A DNA stretch of 64,000 nt from Angiostrongylus vasorum (taxonomy: Eukaryota; Nematoda; Chromadorea; Rhabditida; Metastrongylidae), in contig JADANN010000013.1 of the NCBI GenBank assembly GCA_018806985.1, positions 496,001 through 560,000 on the forward strand, written 5' to 3'. A model generated the notes under the pieces. It made no database searches, had not been told where the DNA came from, and worked only from the letters and a program-made list of their open reading frames with translations. The translations under genes and the position numbers were made by a program. This document shows, piece after piece, positions 11,797 to 25,800 of the stretch. Position 1 is the first letter of the stretch. Every line of letters starts with the position of its first letter.

Positions 11797-12984
11797 TATG
11801 CTTATGAAGAACATTCCAGTCGTTGTTTCATTACCTCTAACTAGATTTTTTCCGTAAAGCTTGCAAATGTTTCTTTACAGTACCATTATTATGTATCTTA
11901 CCGTTTCATGCTTTTAGGAAATTGCCCTATTCAACAACGGTGCATCACTTCATGTTCTCTGATTGGCCCGATTATGCCGCTCCGCTCGATCCATATCCTG
12001 CTGTTACGATGCTGAAATCCGCTCGTCAACAACAACCCCATCGTTGTTCCATTGTTCAGCAGAAATCGGTCCATCAGATTGTTTCGTAGGTACACCACGA
12101 CGGATATTACTCTTCGGTGTTTATCTTACATTCTTTATCTAATTCGACGAATTCCTGGAAGACGTGTCGGGACTTTGATCTTGCACAGAACTGTAGAGAA
12201 ATAGAAAAAAAGGAAAAGGAAGTCAGGATAAGTAGGCCAAAGATTGCAACATTATGAAGAATATCCTATGCTACATGGTCCCTCCATAAGTAATTGACAT
12301 GCGAGCGGTGGTTAGACTCCAATTAAAAGCAACATTTTCTTGGATGCATTTGGATTTAGGGGGGTGTACGCTCGTTTTTCTTGGAAGAATTGAATTACGC
12401 ACTAAAGCCTTTGCTTTTGGCTATCGCTTCAGTAGAGTTAACCAGTGGACCTTCCTACAGAGACACAAGGATTGCAACACTTTTTGCATCAAGGCGATCC
12501 ATTTCCACGAAAAAAACACTCCTATTCTCTTGGGATGCAATGACGTCTATATTTTGAATCTAAACTATTCCCAGAATAAACGTGCGGTGTCTTTTAGTTC
12601 ACCTTAAGCTTCTACCTCGCTATATCCTCCACTAAAGATTGCATCATGTGATGGTTTCTCGACAGAGATAATCGAAATCCCTCGGCTAGGGCAGAATTCT
12701 CGTTTTATCTCAAAACTGGCTTCCATAACGGTCTCATCATATTCGATGTTAACCATAGAAGTTCGATCCAGTCCTCACTACAGTGGTTACTGCTACTGTT
12801 ATTTTCCTAGCTTTGAAATGCCTCGTGAACCTTTTTATTTGAAGAATTTTAATGAGTGTTTTCAGGCATTGATTATGTAGCACGAAAAGAGAAACTTTTG
12901 AGGTGAATATGCTCGTCATATTAGTCTATCTCAAAAATCAACAATACAAGGAATTAAAAGTAAAATACAGTACACACTGCGTCG

Positions 12985-13560
12985 TTTTCTTGTTCAGCAT
13001 TCACGAGGTTGTTATACAGTATATATTTACTTCCATAGAAAAACACACAATACAATACAGCTGTAGCTGACGTTTCGGGAGCATCGCCTTCTTCAGAGCC
13101 TGGAGGGGTATACTCATATACAATTTACTAGGCCAAACGCTTCAATAACCTTACAAAAAGACGAAAAAACTCTATGGTAATTACATGGTCAACAGCTTCT
13201 CGAAAAAACTCACCGCTTTTTTACAGTGCCTTCCCATGAGGAAGATTGGAACAGCTGATTATGGTCGCATAAGGTTGATGACTGCACCACCCCACATCAT
13301 AAATTGATGCGAACATACGGGGCCAGCTCGCGTGTGACCTCTGCGCATTCCTCCCTGCTATTCATTGTGGGGTTTTTGGCATTTATCGAAAAAGCATCAA
13401 GAAGTTTGCGCGCTGGTGTTTTAGTCTTCGGTGCGAGGATGTTGACTTCAACTTTGAAATCGTCTCCGCTATGGTTTTCTATCCTATGCGTGCATTCATA
13501 TTCCTATGCCGAGGTTAACAGAAAGTCGATCCTGGGAACAGTAGACATTCCTGCATATTT
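12985..13560 (-). mobile_element. decayed PLE tail with GIY-YIG remnant
   Basis: The minus strand shows a GIY-YIG C-terminal remnant (13300-13500, similar to 3990-4150), then a hammerhead (13066-13099) and the shared tail 'acaacctcgtgaatgctg' (12990-13015). The reading frame is broken throughout. Confidence 0.65.
13061..13104 (-). ncRNA. hammerhead ribozyme, weakened stem II
   Basis: The minus-strand order is GGCT, CTGAAGA, extra A, GG...CC, GAAA, CGTC, AGCTAC. The catalytic core is intact, but stem II has only about two clean pairs because the expected GCC has become TCC. Confidence 0.55.
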
Positions 13561-13860
13561 GTGCATTGGGTCTATTTGTTCATGTAGGGACATGCAGCCA
13601 TCAGCCATATCCTTTTTTTTTCCTCATTTGGACTTATGTTTTCCTACATGCGTTTTCAGAGATGGAGTAAATCCGATCGGAGAGAAATTGATGGATTACT
13701 CTTCTTTCCTTCTGAATTGCATGGAGAATCCTACATCACTACCTTTTTATAACTATTGATTGGTCTATTTGTTGCATTGCACTTAAATATTATGTGACGA
13801 GTTCCTTTAGATTGAAGAACGCAATAGTTTTTTAAGAATAATAGAGAAATAGTATTTCAG

Positions 13861-16800
13861 GACAAGATTATACCTCGAGAGGAAACTATTCGAAATTTTT
13901 TGTACTCGCTTGTGAAGGTGCTAACCAGGTATGACAAATCAATTGAATTTGCATTTTTGCATTGAATTCAGTTGAACTCTGTTTCTAATGGACAAAACTC
14001 TTACGATGTCTCGGAAACCCAATAGAGATGTTGTATGGGTTTGTGTTGATAGTGAAAATTATCGAAGCGTGAAGAATAAACGTTCGGCGTTGATCGATCC
14101 TGTTGGGATGTCTCGTGCATTCGACTGCATTCCTAACCTCTCCGAAGTTGAATAAAGGTTTGGTCGATATAATCCAGAACCCTGTCGATGTATATGTCTG
14201 AAGAAATGACTAAAAAACGAGGAAGTTTACGCAATAGAAAGAAGAAAAATCAATATACATTTGAAATTACTGCATGGTCTAAGAACTCAATCATTCTGTA
14301 TAGTAACACGGAGCGAAACCAACAACAACCATAGATGATCTAAAAAGTAAACGAATACAGGTCAGCGATTTCGTCAAAACATATATTAACAATGTTCGGC
14401 GAGCTGTAAGTGCAGTAGTGAGAGATGCCTTGCAGTGCATCATAGTCGCTAGTTCAACCCTGCACCGGAATAAGCAATCCTCCCATCCCTCAGGAGCTAG
14501 CAATTTATTACTAACCTTTGGTCGCGAAGAGCAGCTTCCGATTTACGAAAAGAAGCGATTGCGAGTGGTAAAGACCTCACAACAATTTTACAATCTTATC
14601 TCAGTGTTCCAGGTAGAATCAGCTTAATCAGCAACGAATGACACCACTTAGGGACAAAATCCCATAGTAGCTGTTTCACTCAAAAGAAAATCCGGCGACC
14701 TTTATGGATAAAACATAAGGGAGAAGGGAATGAATAGAGAAGGAACGGAGACGAGCATAGGACGAGGGTAAGTAAAGTTAGACTGTATCAAGCAGAATTA
14801 TGAAAATAAAAAGGAGGAGAGATTGAAGTTAAGATCCCCCTTATATGGCAATTCCCAAGACAGGCTTTCTATTAACTTCGGCATTGATTGATAATTCACT
14901 GTTTTTCTTCGATAAGCAAAAACGAGGTTGATATTATAGAATTTATTGGCATACAATAGCTGACGCTTCTGCGGTTTCGCCATGTTCAGAGCCGGGAAGG
15001 TCAAACTGGCACGCAATCCACTCAGCCAAACACTTTCCTAACCTTGGTCACGGAATCAGCCTGAGACATAGCGCCTATCGTGCGTGATCACTAGGCACTT
15101 CTTCTTGCGGATAATTTTTTGGATTTTTTGGAACTAATCCATAACGCTTCAGGAGTTTTACGCTCTGATGTCTTGGATTCCTATGCGAGGATAGTGACTT
15201 CTTCAAAGTCTTCCTCATTATGTCTCTGCGTTCTACGCGCGCCTAGTGGAGTGTTTGGTTTCGGTTTAGATTTACCGACGAGGTGTTCTTTTTAAGCGGG
15301 AGCAGAGCGATCTACCCGTTTCGCCAACGTATTCGTCTCCACACGTTTTACAAGAGATTAGGGTACACCATACCCGAACTCATGAAATATCGTCGCTACC
15401 GTTAGGGCAAATTATAAAGTTTTTTCGTTCTACGCAGTCGGTCATATAGGCGATTGTGTAGAACGAAAAACTGTATAAAGCATAACTAGCTGGCGTCTTA
15501 GAGTATCCGGTCGTATTTCATTCTTACTGATTCTCTAGACCGGCTCTTCGTAAGAAACGTTTAACCGCACTTATTTCGTTGGAAAAGATCGGCGTAGGCG
15601 CGCATAGGGTACAGAAACACAACAGAAAAGATTTCGAAGTAGAAGTCGCTATTCTCGCACGGGAATCCAAGACACCAGTGCGTTAAACTCTTGAAGCGTT
15701 TTGCATTAGTTCCAAAAAACCCAAAAATGAACCGCAAGGACGTGTATCATGTCATCACGGGTGACCTCGCGCCATACCGCAGGCTGATTCAATGACCTGA
15801 CCTAGGCACAGTCCTCGCTCATGCATTGCTCTGTGCGCCTGCTCTCCACAAATTAGTTGGAATACTTGCAAAGAATAAAACTGTGGGTGTTTAGATAGAG
15901 CTGTTTATTATACGAATGGAAATTTATGTGTCAAGTTTCATTCACTGAGGTTATGAAGTTAGGTACAACGAAGAAATACTCCATAAGACGTCAACTTATT
16001 CGTAACCTATATGGCCGTCTGTGTACAACGAAGAAACGAATAAGTTGTCTGTTGAGAGAGGAAAGTGTGGTGACTAAAGATGGATACACGAGGAATTTCA
16101 ACACCGGTAACAGTTTCCGATGTTTATTGGGATCTCCTTTATGGCATCGTTATATTCTGTTATTTTCATGATACTCCACTTTGAAACAATAGCAGCCTTA
16201 GTAGGTCTCATTTACATAAATGGCATCAAAGGCAGCGGATCAATCAGCAGAGGTATTTATAGGAGACCTTTCCAACGTTTATCATAGCCATGATAAACCA
16301 CTGTCGTGATAAAGAAAAGATTTCAGAAGAAACTGTGGAAGAACAAGCAAAAAGCTGAAGCTGAAGGATTATTAAAAAGTTTGTTTTGCGTCTATATCGT
16401 TGCTTCAGTAGGTTACTATACGCCAGCTCCAGCTATGTTTCGTTGTTCAACAGTATATTAGAGGTCCATTTGCTTAGTAGAAATAGAGAAGTGTGCTCAA
16501 AGTTTAAAGGATCAGCATGGAATTAAAATTGTGGAAGACCGTGGAAAGTAGTAGGTTCTTGGTCCTTAAGACCCATGGATCATGGACTTTTGGATGAAAA
16601 GGATTGCCGTGTTAACCTGGCTGGGAGATGTTCGTTGATGATGAACACTTATGTAGCAGGGGGACCAATTTTTTCACTATGACTAATAAAGGTCAGAAAA
16701 AGTTCGACATTTCTAACCAATAACCCAGCTACAAAGGAAGTCATCCCATAGCGGATGTCGGTAGGAGTGCGATGTTCTTGGTATAACAAGAAAAAGATGC

Positions 16801-19800
16801 GATTTAATCAGAGACAATTTTGGTACTTTCAGGTGCATCAGACGTCCGTAGAAATAAAGGCATTCGTCCATGTGGCGCCGGTGCCGAACCAGCGCAAGGT
16901 ACTGCCAGTAAGGTGGGGGGTGGTTCGATTTGCAACTTAATGCGAAAAAATGAATGAAAAAAAAGAAACAATGTATGCATTAAATCAACACAATGGGTAG
17001 AGAGAAATTCTATTCCAGACGGGTAGTCAACAGTCGTGATTTTTTACCATTCAAACTGGAGTAACATAATAGAATACACAAATAAGGACAAAAAGAGTTC
17101 AGCTAGTCGCTTTGCCCGGATTTTAAGAATGTCAGCTTTCCCTTTAGTAAACTTACGTCAAGTGGAAAAGAATGGAAACAGTTATTCACGAGTCTCCATC
17201 GGGCATACCCAGTTCGTGGAGAGAGTTTAAATGCGGACCGCAAGAAGGAACATCCGTCCTCCAAAATATAAAGTGGACTCAGGAAAAAAAGCTCTCTGTC
17301 ATTGTTGCGTCATACCGCTCGTTTAAAATAGTTTACGAGCGTAAGAGGACTAGTGCCTATGAAGATCTATCCTACGCGTGGATTCACCAGGGAAGCTAGT
17401 CAAGTGAAAGGATGCTGCCGCACGCGCCAAGTTGCGTAAGATCAGCAGGACCATAAAAGTGATGTGCGTTGACGGTAACCGTTTGGTAACTATAAAAATG
17501 CTGTCAATAAAAAACAGCTGGAGCTCATCGCGTGCATTAAATCAGAAGAACCTAGTCGACTAAGTAGTATGCGAAAAGAGTCACTAACGACTTTAATAGC
17601 ACCCGCTCTATTCAGTTCGAGATCAATGGGATGATATGTGGCATACGACTATAGCAACAAGGCCATTAGAACAAAAGTTACTTGAAAATTCGTAGCTCTG
17701 TCTTCTCTCAGGCGGATTTTACACGCGATACCCTAATTGAAATCGTTCGTTCGTAAAAATCAGCTATGCTTCAGACACGACAAAAGTATCGCGTCGCTGG
17801 TGGCACATTTAAAGTTGAAACATGTTTTAACATGGGTGGAGAATGCTGTTATAGTTAGAATAAAAGTCGCATGGCAAATGTCGATTATCGTGCTGGGTGA
17901 GAAAAGGTATCTACACCATGTTTTTAGATGGAACAAATGAAAACTGCCGCCCGTGCGCCAATGACTGCAATATCAGTGAGTTGAAAGTTGCACGACAAGT
18001 AGCGAAAAGACGATAATCTTATAATCTTAACTTACTTGAAACTTGACACTTGATACTTGAACGCCCCATCATCACTAGTTGTGCGCGCCCCCAGCATAAC
18101 CACCATTTTTCGGGGATTTGCTGGTTAAGCCATTGTGGTTCCCTGGAATCTCGAGGACTGCCTGGCCAAAGTCTGCCCCCAGGTCCACCACGACAGGCAG
18201 TCGCAGCCTTTGTGGATCAGAGGGAGATTTGCCACCATGCGACTTTGATACCAAGACGGTGGTGGATCTTGGTATTGGTTTACTCTTAGCTAGGCTTGCT
18301 GATGGAAACGCCGGACTCCTTCTCAGCTTGGGAGACCCTGCCGGGGGACGAATCTCACGCTCTACATCGCAGTCCGACACCCAGGAACACGTGCCAGCCA
18401 CGATAAGGCGGTAAACCGTTAGGGAGGTATAATCTTAACATTTTTTCCTTACTGCCTACTCTTTTTTAATGGTAGGGTATATTGCGAAATAAAACTTCAA
18501 TGATGCTGAGATATTTGCAAAACTCCGGACCACAAGTTTCTGCGGTGCGGCACGAACGCACTATTGTCGTTTCAGGGGAGTAACGCGTTCACCACCACAC
18601 CATGCGGGTCCTCCCTTTCCCCTGTCTCCCAGTGAGCTTTATCGATCTCTGCCATCAGCAATCACCCGTCAGCAGGATTGATCTGGGAAGCCCAAGTCGG
18701 CAATCTCAGAATAGCTAGAACTAGCTGAGAGACAGGCGAAACGAACGGACCCGCATGGTGTGGTGGTGAACGCGTTACTCCCCGGAAAGGACAATAGCGC
18801 GTTCGTTCCCCCACAGCAGACACCTGCGCTCCGGAGTTTTGCAAATATCTCAGCATCATTTAAAAGACGATACTTCATCAATTATTGTACAAAACTGTTT
18901 AAGAAGTGGGAAAGGGTAGTCGCTGTTCGATCTGGCCTGAGGTCCAAGTTTTGCAAATATCTCAGAGTCATAATGGTTGCATTTCACATCACACCCTGCC
19001 CGTGAAGAAGGAAAATAGGCAATGGATAAAGAGCTGACATTGTTTAAAAGCTTTTAAAACTTTCGTTTTAAAGACAGTCTTTCTCATTTAGGGATGTCAC
19101 TCCGGAAGATAATCGTTACAAATGGAGCACAAACTTAATGACAAACACTGTAAGTGCAAATACTGTAGCAGAGAACATGCCGTTTGTTTAGGTATTGAAA
19201 AGCTAATGTTAAGTGGAAAAATGTAAAGCATAACGGACGATATGGACGTGTATATCTGTGCACAGAATGCCACGCAATATGCCGTTATTAGGATAAGTTG
19301 GTTGACCCGTGATTGGACTAGCAATTAAGTGTTATCTTACTTTAGTCGCTGTGCTAAATCATGGCTATTGCAGAAAAAATGTGCGGGTTTGAAAAAATAC
19401 TGGAATAATCCAAACATGTTTGGCAAAACCCTCCCAACGGTTTACCGCCTCATCGTGGCTAGGAGGTGTTCCAGGGTGCCGGACTGCGATGTACAGCGGA
19501 GCGATTCGTCCCCTCGGCGGGGTCTCCCAAGCTGAGAAGGAGTCCGGCGTTTCCATCAGGAAGCCTTGCTAGAAGTGAACCAATACCGGGATCCACCACC
19601 GTCCTGGTATCAAAGTCGCATGGTGGTAAATCTCCCTCTGATCCACAAGGGCTGCGACTGCCCGTGTTGGTGAAGACCTGGGGCAGGCTTTGGCCAGGCT
19701 GACCTCAGGGATTCCAGGGAACCCCAATGACTTAACCAGCACATCTCCGATAAATGGTGTTTATGCTGGTGCCCGCACAACCAGTGAGGACGGGGCCGTT

Positions 19801-22800
19801 CAAGTGTCAAGTCTTGCAAAACACAGCGTGCAGATAGCACTGTATTTGTTGTCTGACCTAAGCAACCCGCAGGAAATAGCAGCACCACTAAATTCATACC
19901 CACGGAACGGTAGAGCGTGGTCTCTTCCATTGTAATGCCATGATGTTGCCAACTGCTCTTTTCTCGATTTGTCGAAAAATTATCATCTACTGTCAACAAG
20001 CCTGGAAGTCATAACGGCTGAAAATCAGGCGTCATTCTAAGCCACCGAGGCCGCTAGTCGCCGTGCGTACGTTATATGTTAAAATCTGCAATAAAAGAAG
20101 ACCCCATAACTGAAAAAGTGGTATTTACTCTAACGAAATTTTTAACTACTTCGTTTAGAATACAACGATTCTGAGAAAGGAATTTCATAAAGAATAAAAA
20201 GTACACACCTCCAGGCTACACTTCAGAAGCTTTTTAAGAAGCATGAAGCAAAAAAATAGGTGAAGCACTCTTTGGTTACAAAAATCTGATGTGCTGTAAA
20301 GCTCCGTCGTTTTTGCCACAACAGAACAATGTTGAAAAAACGCTTAAAAAATAATTAAGAGATCTGGTGTTTTCTTTTTCAACCTAACTCCATAAATGGG
20401 ATTAGTTCTCTTAAGGGATGTGGTAAGTAGTTCTTAGTGAAACATGATTCTTCAAATCAGCTGTCCGGATCGGATAATTATTTGCTCGAAATGGAATAAT
20501 CGGCTTTTTCATAGATTTACCAAGTGCGACTTTTTGACGTTGCCACAGAGCGAAATCTTAGACGTGGGCAATTAAACAGCTTGTTGGAGTAAGAACAACA
20601 ATAACAACAACAATCATGAGATAATAACAAGAGTATAGGACAGCCTTTTAAACCTGATGCATTCCATCAGGAAGCAAGGTCCTGGTTCGGACCAAGCCAA
20701 ACGCTCTACCCCCAATCCACGTGGCAGCACCCTAGCACGGCTATCTCCAAGGTTGAAAACAGACTCGGCCAACATTCTACGACATTCATAAAGAAGACGA
20801 AATCTTTAATCAGAAGCCGAAGCAACATGCAGAAATGCTCAAAGACCTTTGTGGACAGTGACTGTGAGAAAAAACGAATCTAATGCAATTGCTGGAATTC
20901 GCGCAGTAAATATGACAACGGCTCGTATAAAACAAAATAAGACGGTGATAAAGATATGACAATACCACGACGATGCAAACGATAAGGTAATGACTATGGT
21001 CAATAGATGAAGGTAAGGTGACGAGCTAGAAGTGACTCTTGAGACGAGAGAGCAGCTTTGCCACAGGATGGTGAGGGATAAATGTGGTGTGCAAAAAGTG
21101 ATATAGAATACAGCAGTAATCGTACAGAAGCATGGCATATTAGAAAACACACGTGAGGTTATAATAACATCACAGTGTGGTCAACACATTAGAAGGCGCA
21201 TGCATCATGGGTACACTTTGGTTTATAACAATAATACGAAGGAGTTAGCATATTAGAAGGCATATGTGGGGTGATAGTGCATTTAGCTTGTTCTAACATG
21301 ACAATGAGATGAACGTAGTGGATGGCATATTTGAGGTTATATTAGCTCTAAATTATTGGCGATTATTAGGACAGTGATTACGGTAAGATACGATAATGGT
21401 TGCATGAAAGTACAGTTTAACCATTGGAATAAAGCGGGAATATGGGTGTGATGAATGCAAGGACCCTAAGCAAGCAGATAGGATAGTAGTTCATAAGGCC
21501 ATTTAAAAGAATTGTAGGGTAGGCGTTGTTTAGCGTATATTCTGAGCTTCCCAGAAAGCACCAGCAACAGATGAGAAGATTGGCTCCTACAAAGGACCTT
21601 TTCTATTCGTGTTACGGTATGCAACAAGTTTGAACAGGACACACAAAAGCTGCGCTCTTTCAAGGAGTTTAAAGGCAAAGATGGTATAAATTACGAGGAG
21701 GTTCATCAGATCAGCGTGGGAATACCTACAAAGAAAGTTCATCTGACTAGCATAAAAAACTCTTCGAAGAAATCCTATTTGACTAGCGAAGGAAAGTTTA
21801 CAGAAAGTTCAAAAGGCAAGATTGTTAAGCGATATGAAGCAAGGTTGAGAGCAGTTAACTATCAATGGAATTAGTAGGGGAAACCCATGACAATGTCGAA
21901 AATATTAACGCTTCGAGAGAATAGTTGCTATTGATTGACTGACTAATAAATTGTTTCCGTTGGGAAATTTGCTTTTAAACTTTTATGTTGGAATAAGGAG
22001 CGCTTCAATAAGGTTCTTATGTTGATTCTAGGTATGACGATGTGATATGTATCGATTCGACCAGAGTGATTCTAAAAGAACGACCTCCGGACGACGACTA
22101 TATCCACGCGAATTGGATGATAATGCCTGACCAAACGAAATACATTTGTACACAAGTGATTCTTCGTACTTTGTCACGAGTGATTAGATATATATAAGGT
22201 GAAACGTCAGTCACAAAAAAAGAGGAATAGGGTTCAAAGGAGATTTCCTCTACACTGCAACTTATCTGATATGGTACACTTCTACCCCTTTTCATCGACA
22301 GGCACGTTGACAGCAAGCAAAATGCTCTGATATGTCCTCGTACAGAATCTATATTTTATGCAAATTATTTCGTAAATGTATTCTTACAGAACGCACTGCA
22401 ATAACTCTATTACTAGACATTCTCAGATGACCCTTCTCCACACGTCGCGTGGGTTCAAGCATTGCTTCCTTTCGCCCTCTGTCGTATCTCATACGCAAAG
22501 GTAGCAGTGTTTACATTTCGGATTCGACTTCACCTTGCGAATTTGCACCTATCCTTCTCAAGATCATGGTGGATGAGATTATTACTCTGTAATACCAAAA
22601 TAGTCGTGTGGGATGGTTCCCACGTCGTCGTTACCTGATGATGCCGATCCTTGTGGATTCAAGAGAAGTTTGCTGTCTTGCGATCGAATTTTTCCACACT
22701 TAGTGCTACATATCTTACTATAGCTACCTCTACGGTTTGTCGACCAACGCCTCAAAAACGGTATGGAAAGCTAAATGCTATTTAGCGATAAGACGCTATT

Positions 22801-25800
22801 AATTGTATAATTCTTAAAGCAAATTCGCCCTGACCATTAGTACGTTAAAAATGACTTCTTTCCTAAAGGTCTACGACGTCTTTGCATCTGACACTTCTAG
22901 AGTAATATTCAAGTCCGAGTTTACAATAGTTCTTCTTTAGGGTCCAATCCAAGAGACATTAGTTGATTTTTGGCAGATGATTTTCACCGAGAAGAGTACT
23001 GTCATTGTGATGTTGTGTGCATTTAAGGAAGGTAAGCAGTCATGAAAAAAATTGAGAATCGGTCGTTGCTGCTCAATTCTTTGGAGATCAATTTCACTGG
23101 GAAATTATCGGTCTCTAATGCGTACCGGGCCACTAGCAGGTCATTGAAGTGCAGAATCGAGCAAGACTCTGTGCACATACAAGTAGAACCGAAACACAGC
23201 GTCGTGTGCCGGTGGTATACGAAGTGTCAGTAGCAGTATTAATTCCATTAATAGTACGCAGTATGATTTTGAATATACACTAAATTATTTAGGAAAAAAC
23301 GAAAAAATGTGCTCTCTATCACCCAAAGACGAAGACTGAATGCGGGAAGTTTGGACCGTATAGAGTCTTCTTACAAGAATCCATGCCTAATCCTTTTAAT
23401 ACAGTCAATCATAAAATTTTTTACATTGAAACGAGAAAAATCGTAAGTGCTTCCTTTCCGTAATGGAAATAGCATCCGTACGTCATCTGTCTATCTCAAC
23501 CGTCGCAGTATAGTCATTCTCACCTTGATTTTCTGAAGACGTTAGCAAATCATTTTCCTGCATTGGTTTGAACTTAAGATTTGATTGTGAAGGTTGTTTT
23601 TGTTTCTCTTCTCGCGGCCACAATGCAGATTGAATGAGAGTGTTTTTCGCTCTTTGAGGAAAGCAATTCGACCACAGTGATGGTGAGATATTTCCAAAAC
23701 TCCAGACTACGGGCATATTAGGTGGAGACCGAACCCGTTATTATCCCTATCCGTGGGCTAGCGTCTTGACCACCACACCATGCGTGCCTTTCGTTTCGTT
23801 TGCCCCTCAGCTAGTTCTATCGATCAGTGCCATCTGCAGCTGAGAGAAAAAGCGAAACGAAGGACCCGCATGGTGTCTCGTTTGTCCCGTGAAAGGGGAA
23901 TAGAGTGTTCGTTCTCCACCGCAGACACCTGCGGTCCGCAGATTTGCAAATATCAGCATCATTGTGGTTGTATCACACATCCCTGCCATGAAAAATAGTA
24001 TTAGAAAGTAAATAAGTACTTAACATTGTGAAAGCAATTCATTTAGGGAGATTGCTTGAAAGTATTCTAGTATTTTTCAAAGCGTGATATTTATCTAATC
24101 AAGTAAAATTTCCAGAAATTCCATCGAGGTTCATCACTTGGCTTGCTCGGAATGGCCTGATCATACTGCTCCCCTTGACCCTGGACCAATTGTTGGAATG
24201 TTAAAAAATGGCACGATCGCTTGCCAAAGGGAATCCAATCACTGTTCATTGTTCGGCCGGAATAGGCCGATCAGCGACGTTTGTAGGTGAGTAGGCACTT
24301 TGTCATCACTTCATGGCCTTTCCTTCTAAGTCTCGTCTGAAGTGATTCGTTTCAATTTGTGATTTTCTCGTAACATACCTGTTATTGGGTTACGAGAGCG
24401 CGTGTGCGCGGTGGTCGGAGGCGCCCTGCAACACACACGTGGAATCGACCCCCTCGCCCATGGCTCACCAAGCCTTCCATGCTTCCGGGGTCAGCAAATT
24501 GTGCAAGAGTTTTCCCTGGGATAGCAGCACTGGTTCTATACGTCGGTAGGCCACCGGGAGTCATTGTAAAGGCCAAATATGCATTCAATCACCTCCAAAC
24601 GATGCTTAATGAAGTCGAATGCATGGCGCATCCCTTTGAGATTGGTCAACGCCGAGAGTTTTTTTTTACCTGTTATTGGACAGAAGTTTAAAATAATACT
24701 GTCAAGAATCGCTGAATGGTTATGAAGATTATGAACGTTTTGCAGGTATAGATTACGCTATGCAGAAAATTAGAGAGGATTCATCGACGAGTATGGTAGA
24801 GGTATTAAAGGAACTGCGCAAACAGCGGTTCCAAAGCGTCCAAGGCATCATCCAGTACATATTTTTTGCACATTTGTTTGCTAGAAGCATTCGCAGATGT
24901 GGGATTTTATGTCATTTCGCTAGAAGACCTTAAAAACTTTAGACTGATTATTTTTGCAACCAATAATGTTTCGCTTATATTAAGAACGTGGTGCGCGTGT
25001 AGTGCAATTGTTAGAACTGCCTTGCAATACCAACGCGGTTTTTGCTGCGATCCTGCGTCCTGGGCTCACCAAGCTTTCCATTGCTCCGGGCGCAATAAAT
25101 TGCTACTGGAAACTTATCTGAAAAAAACGGCAGCACTGACTTAGTATACCTGTAACCACCCAAGTTCCTGTATTGGCCAGATATGCATTCATTCATCTCT
25201 AATGATGCTTGAAGAAGGCTTGTGAATGGTGCATCTCCAGGAAATGATCAACGGCGATAGCTTAATCTTTTATCCCATGTAACGAAATCGATAAGATAGA
25301 CGTCCTAAAACGTCCTCGGATCTCCTTCAGAAGTGCCGTCTAGCTTCTATGTATGGAAAACTGTTCTGGCTTTTTTACCATACTGGATAAAATGTATGCA
25401 GAGGTCAGTCGCCTTATGATCAGGTTGGCAAGTATTCCAGGCACAAGATGTTTTTTGGTTGGGCTTTGTTTTTTTGGTTAGGCTTTTTCATAGCTGCGCA
25501 CTACTTCTCCACCTGGACTGCATCGTCTATAGACAAACTTCCTGTAGCACAACGCAGCTCATCAGCTGCGAAGATGCACGGTACATCACAAGCTGATAGC
25601 AAACAAAAAGTCTTGTACAATATTTACTAACCCCCTTAACTTTGTACAGCATTCCGTCGAATCCAAACTTAGAACTATACATTTGAGGTTTTATTTTTTA
25701 GATATAAGAAGAAATGCATGAAAAATTGGAAGGGTAACGTTTCGTAACCTCTGCGAGCTGGTAGTCCTGGGTTAACTTTGGAAATCCGTGGTAAATGCAA

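Larger units (their letters stand above)
9494..12089 (+). pseudogene. protein tyrosine phosphatase pseudogene (tandem copy 1)
   Basis: Two exons are visible. Exon 9494-9591 reads 'LKQGPPENDRIHANW', then needs a one-base correction (a G at about 9550) to continue 'MVTPDGQKYICTQ'. This matches exon 22032-22155 of the downstream copy. Its donor is CAG|GCACGT, a GC rather than a GT. Exon 11918-12089 reads 'TVHHFMFSDWPDYAAPLDP' (the WPD loop), then needs two one-base corrections to give 'PIVV' and 'HCSAEIGPSDCFV'. The signature Arg of HCxxxxxR is replaced by Pro and a Gly by Glu, so phosphatase activity would be lost even if the frame were repaired. Acceptor TTTTAG and donor TAG|GTACAC at the second exon survive. 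The exons between these two, and those after 12089, were not found. Confidence 0.72.

Noticed and set aside
12299..12607. 102-codon open frame on +
   Set aside because: No recognised motif, no splice or poly(A) context, and the residue pattern does not match a transposase or host family.
21648..21720. Possible missing PTP exon ('[21 protein letters not shown]')-like region, shown here only as a shortened idea: LRSFKEFKG
   Set aside because: It resembles the start of a PTP domain, but neither its acceptor nor its donor gives phases that join exon 13861-13928 to exon 22032-22155.
22633..22675. CTGATGA followed by a short stem (hammerhead-like)
   Set aside because: No GAAA follows the stem and no complementary stem I was found.
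24389..24460. tRNA gene
   Set aside because: The A and B boxes belong to the head of a SINE-B element with a target-site duplication. No proper anticodon arm or full cloverleaf is seen.
23293..24898. Programmed ribosomal frameshifting in the PTP gene
   Set aside because: Four separate +1 events in one catalytic domain, each in a plain A/T run without a slippery-site context, are far better explained by sequence error or decay.
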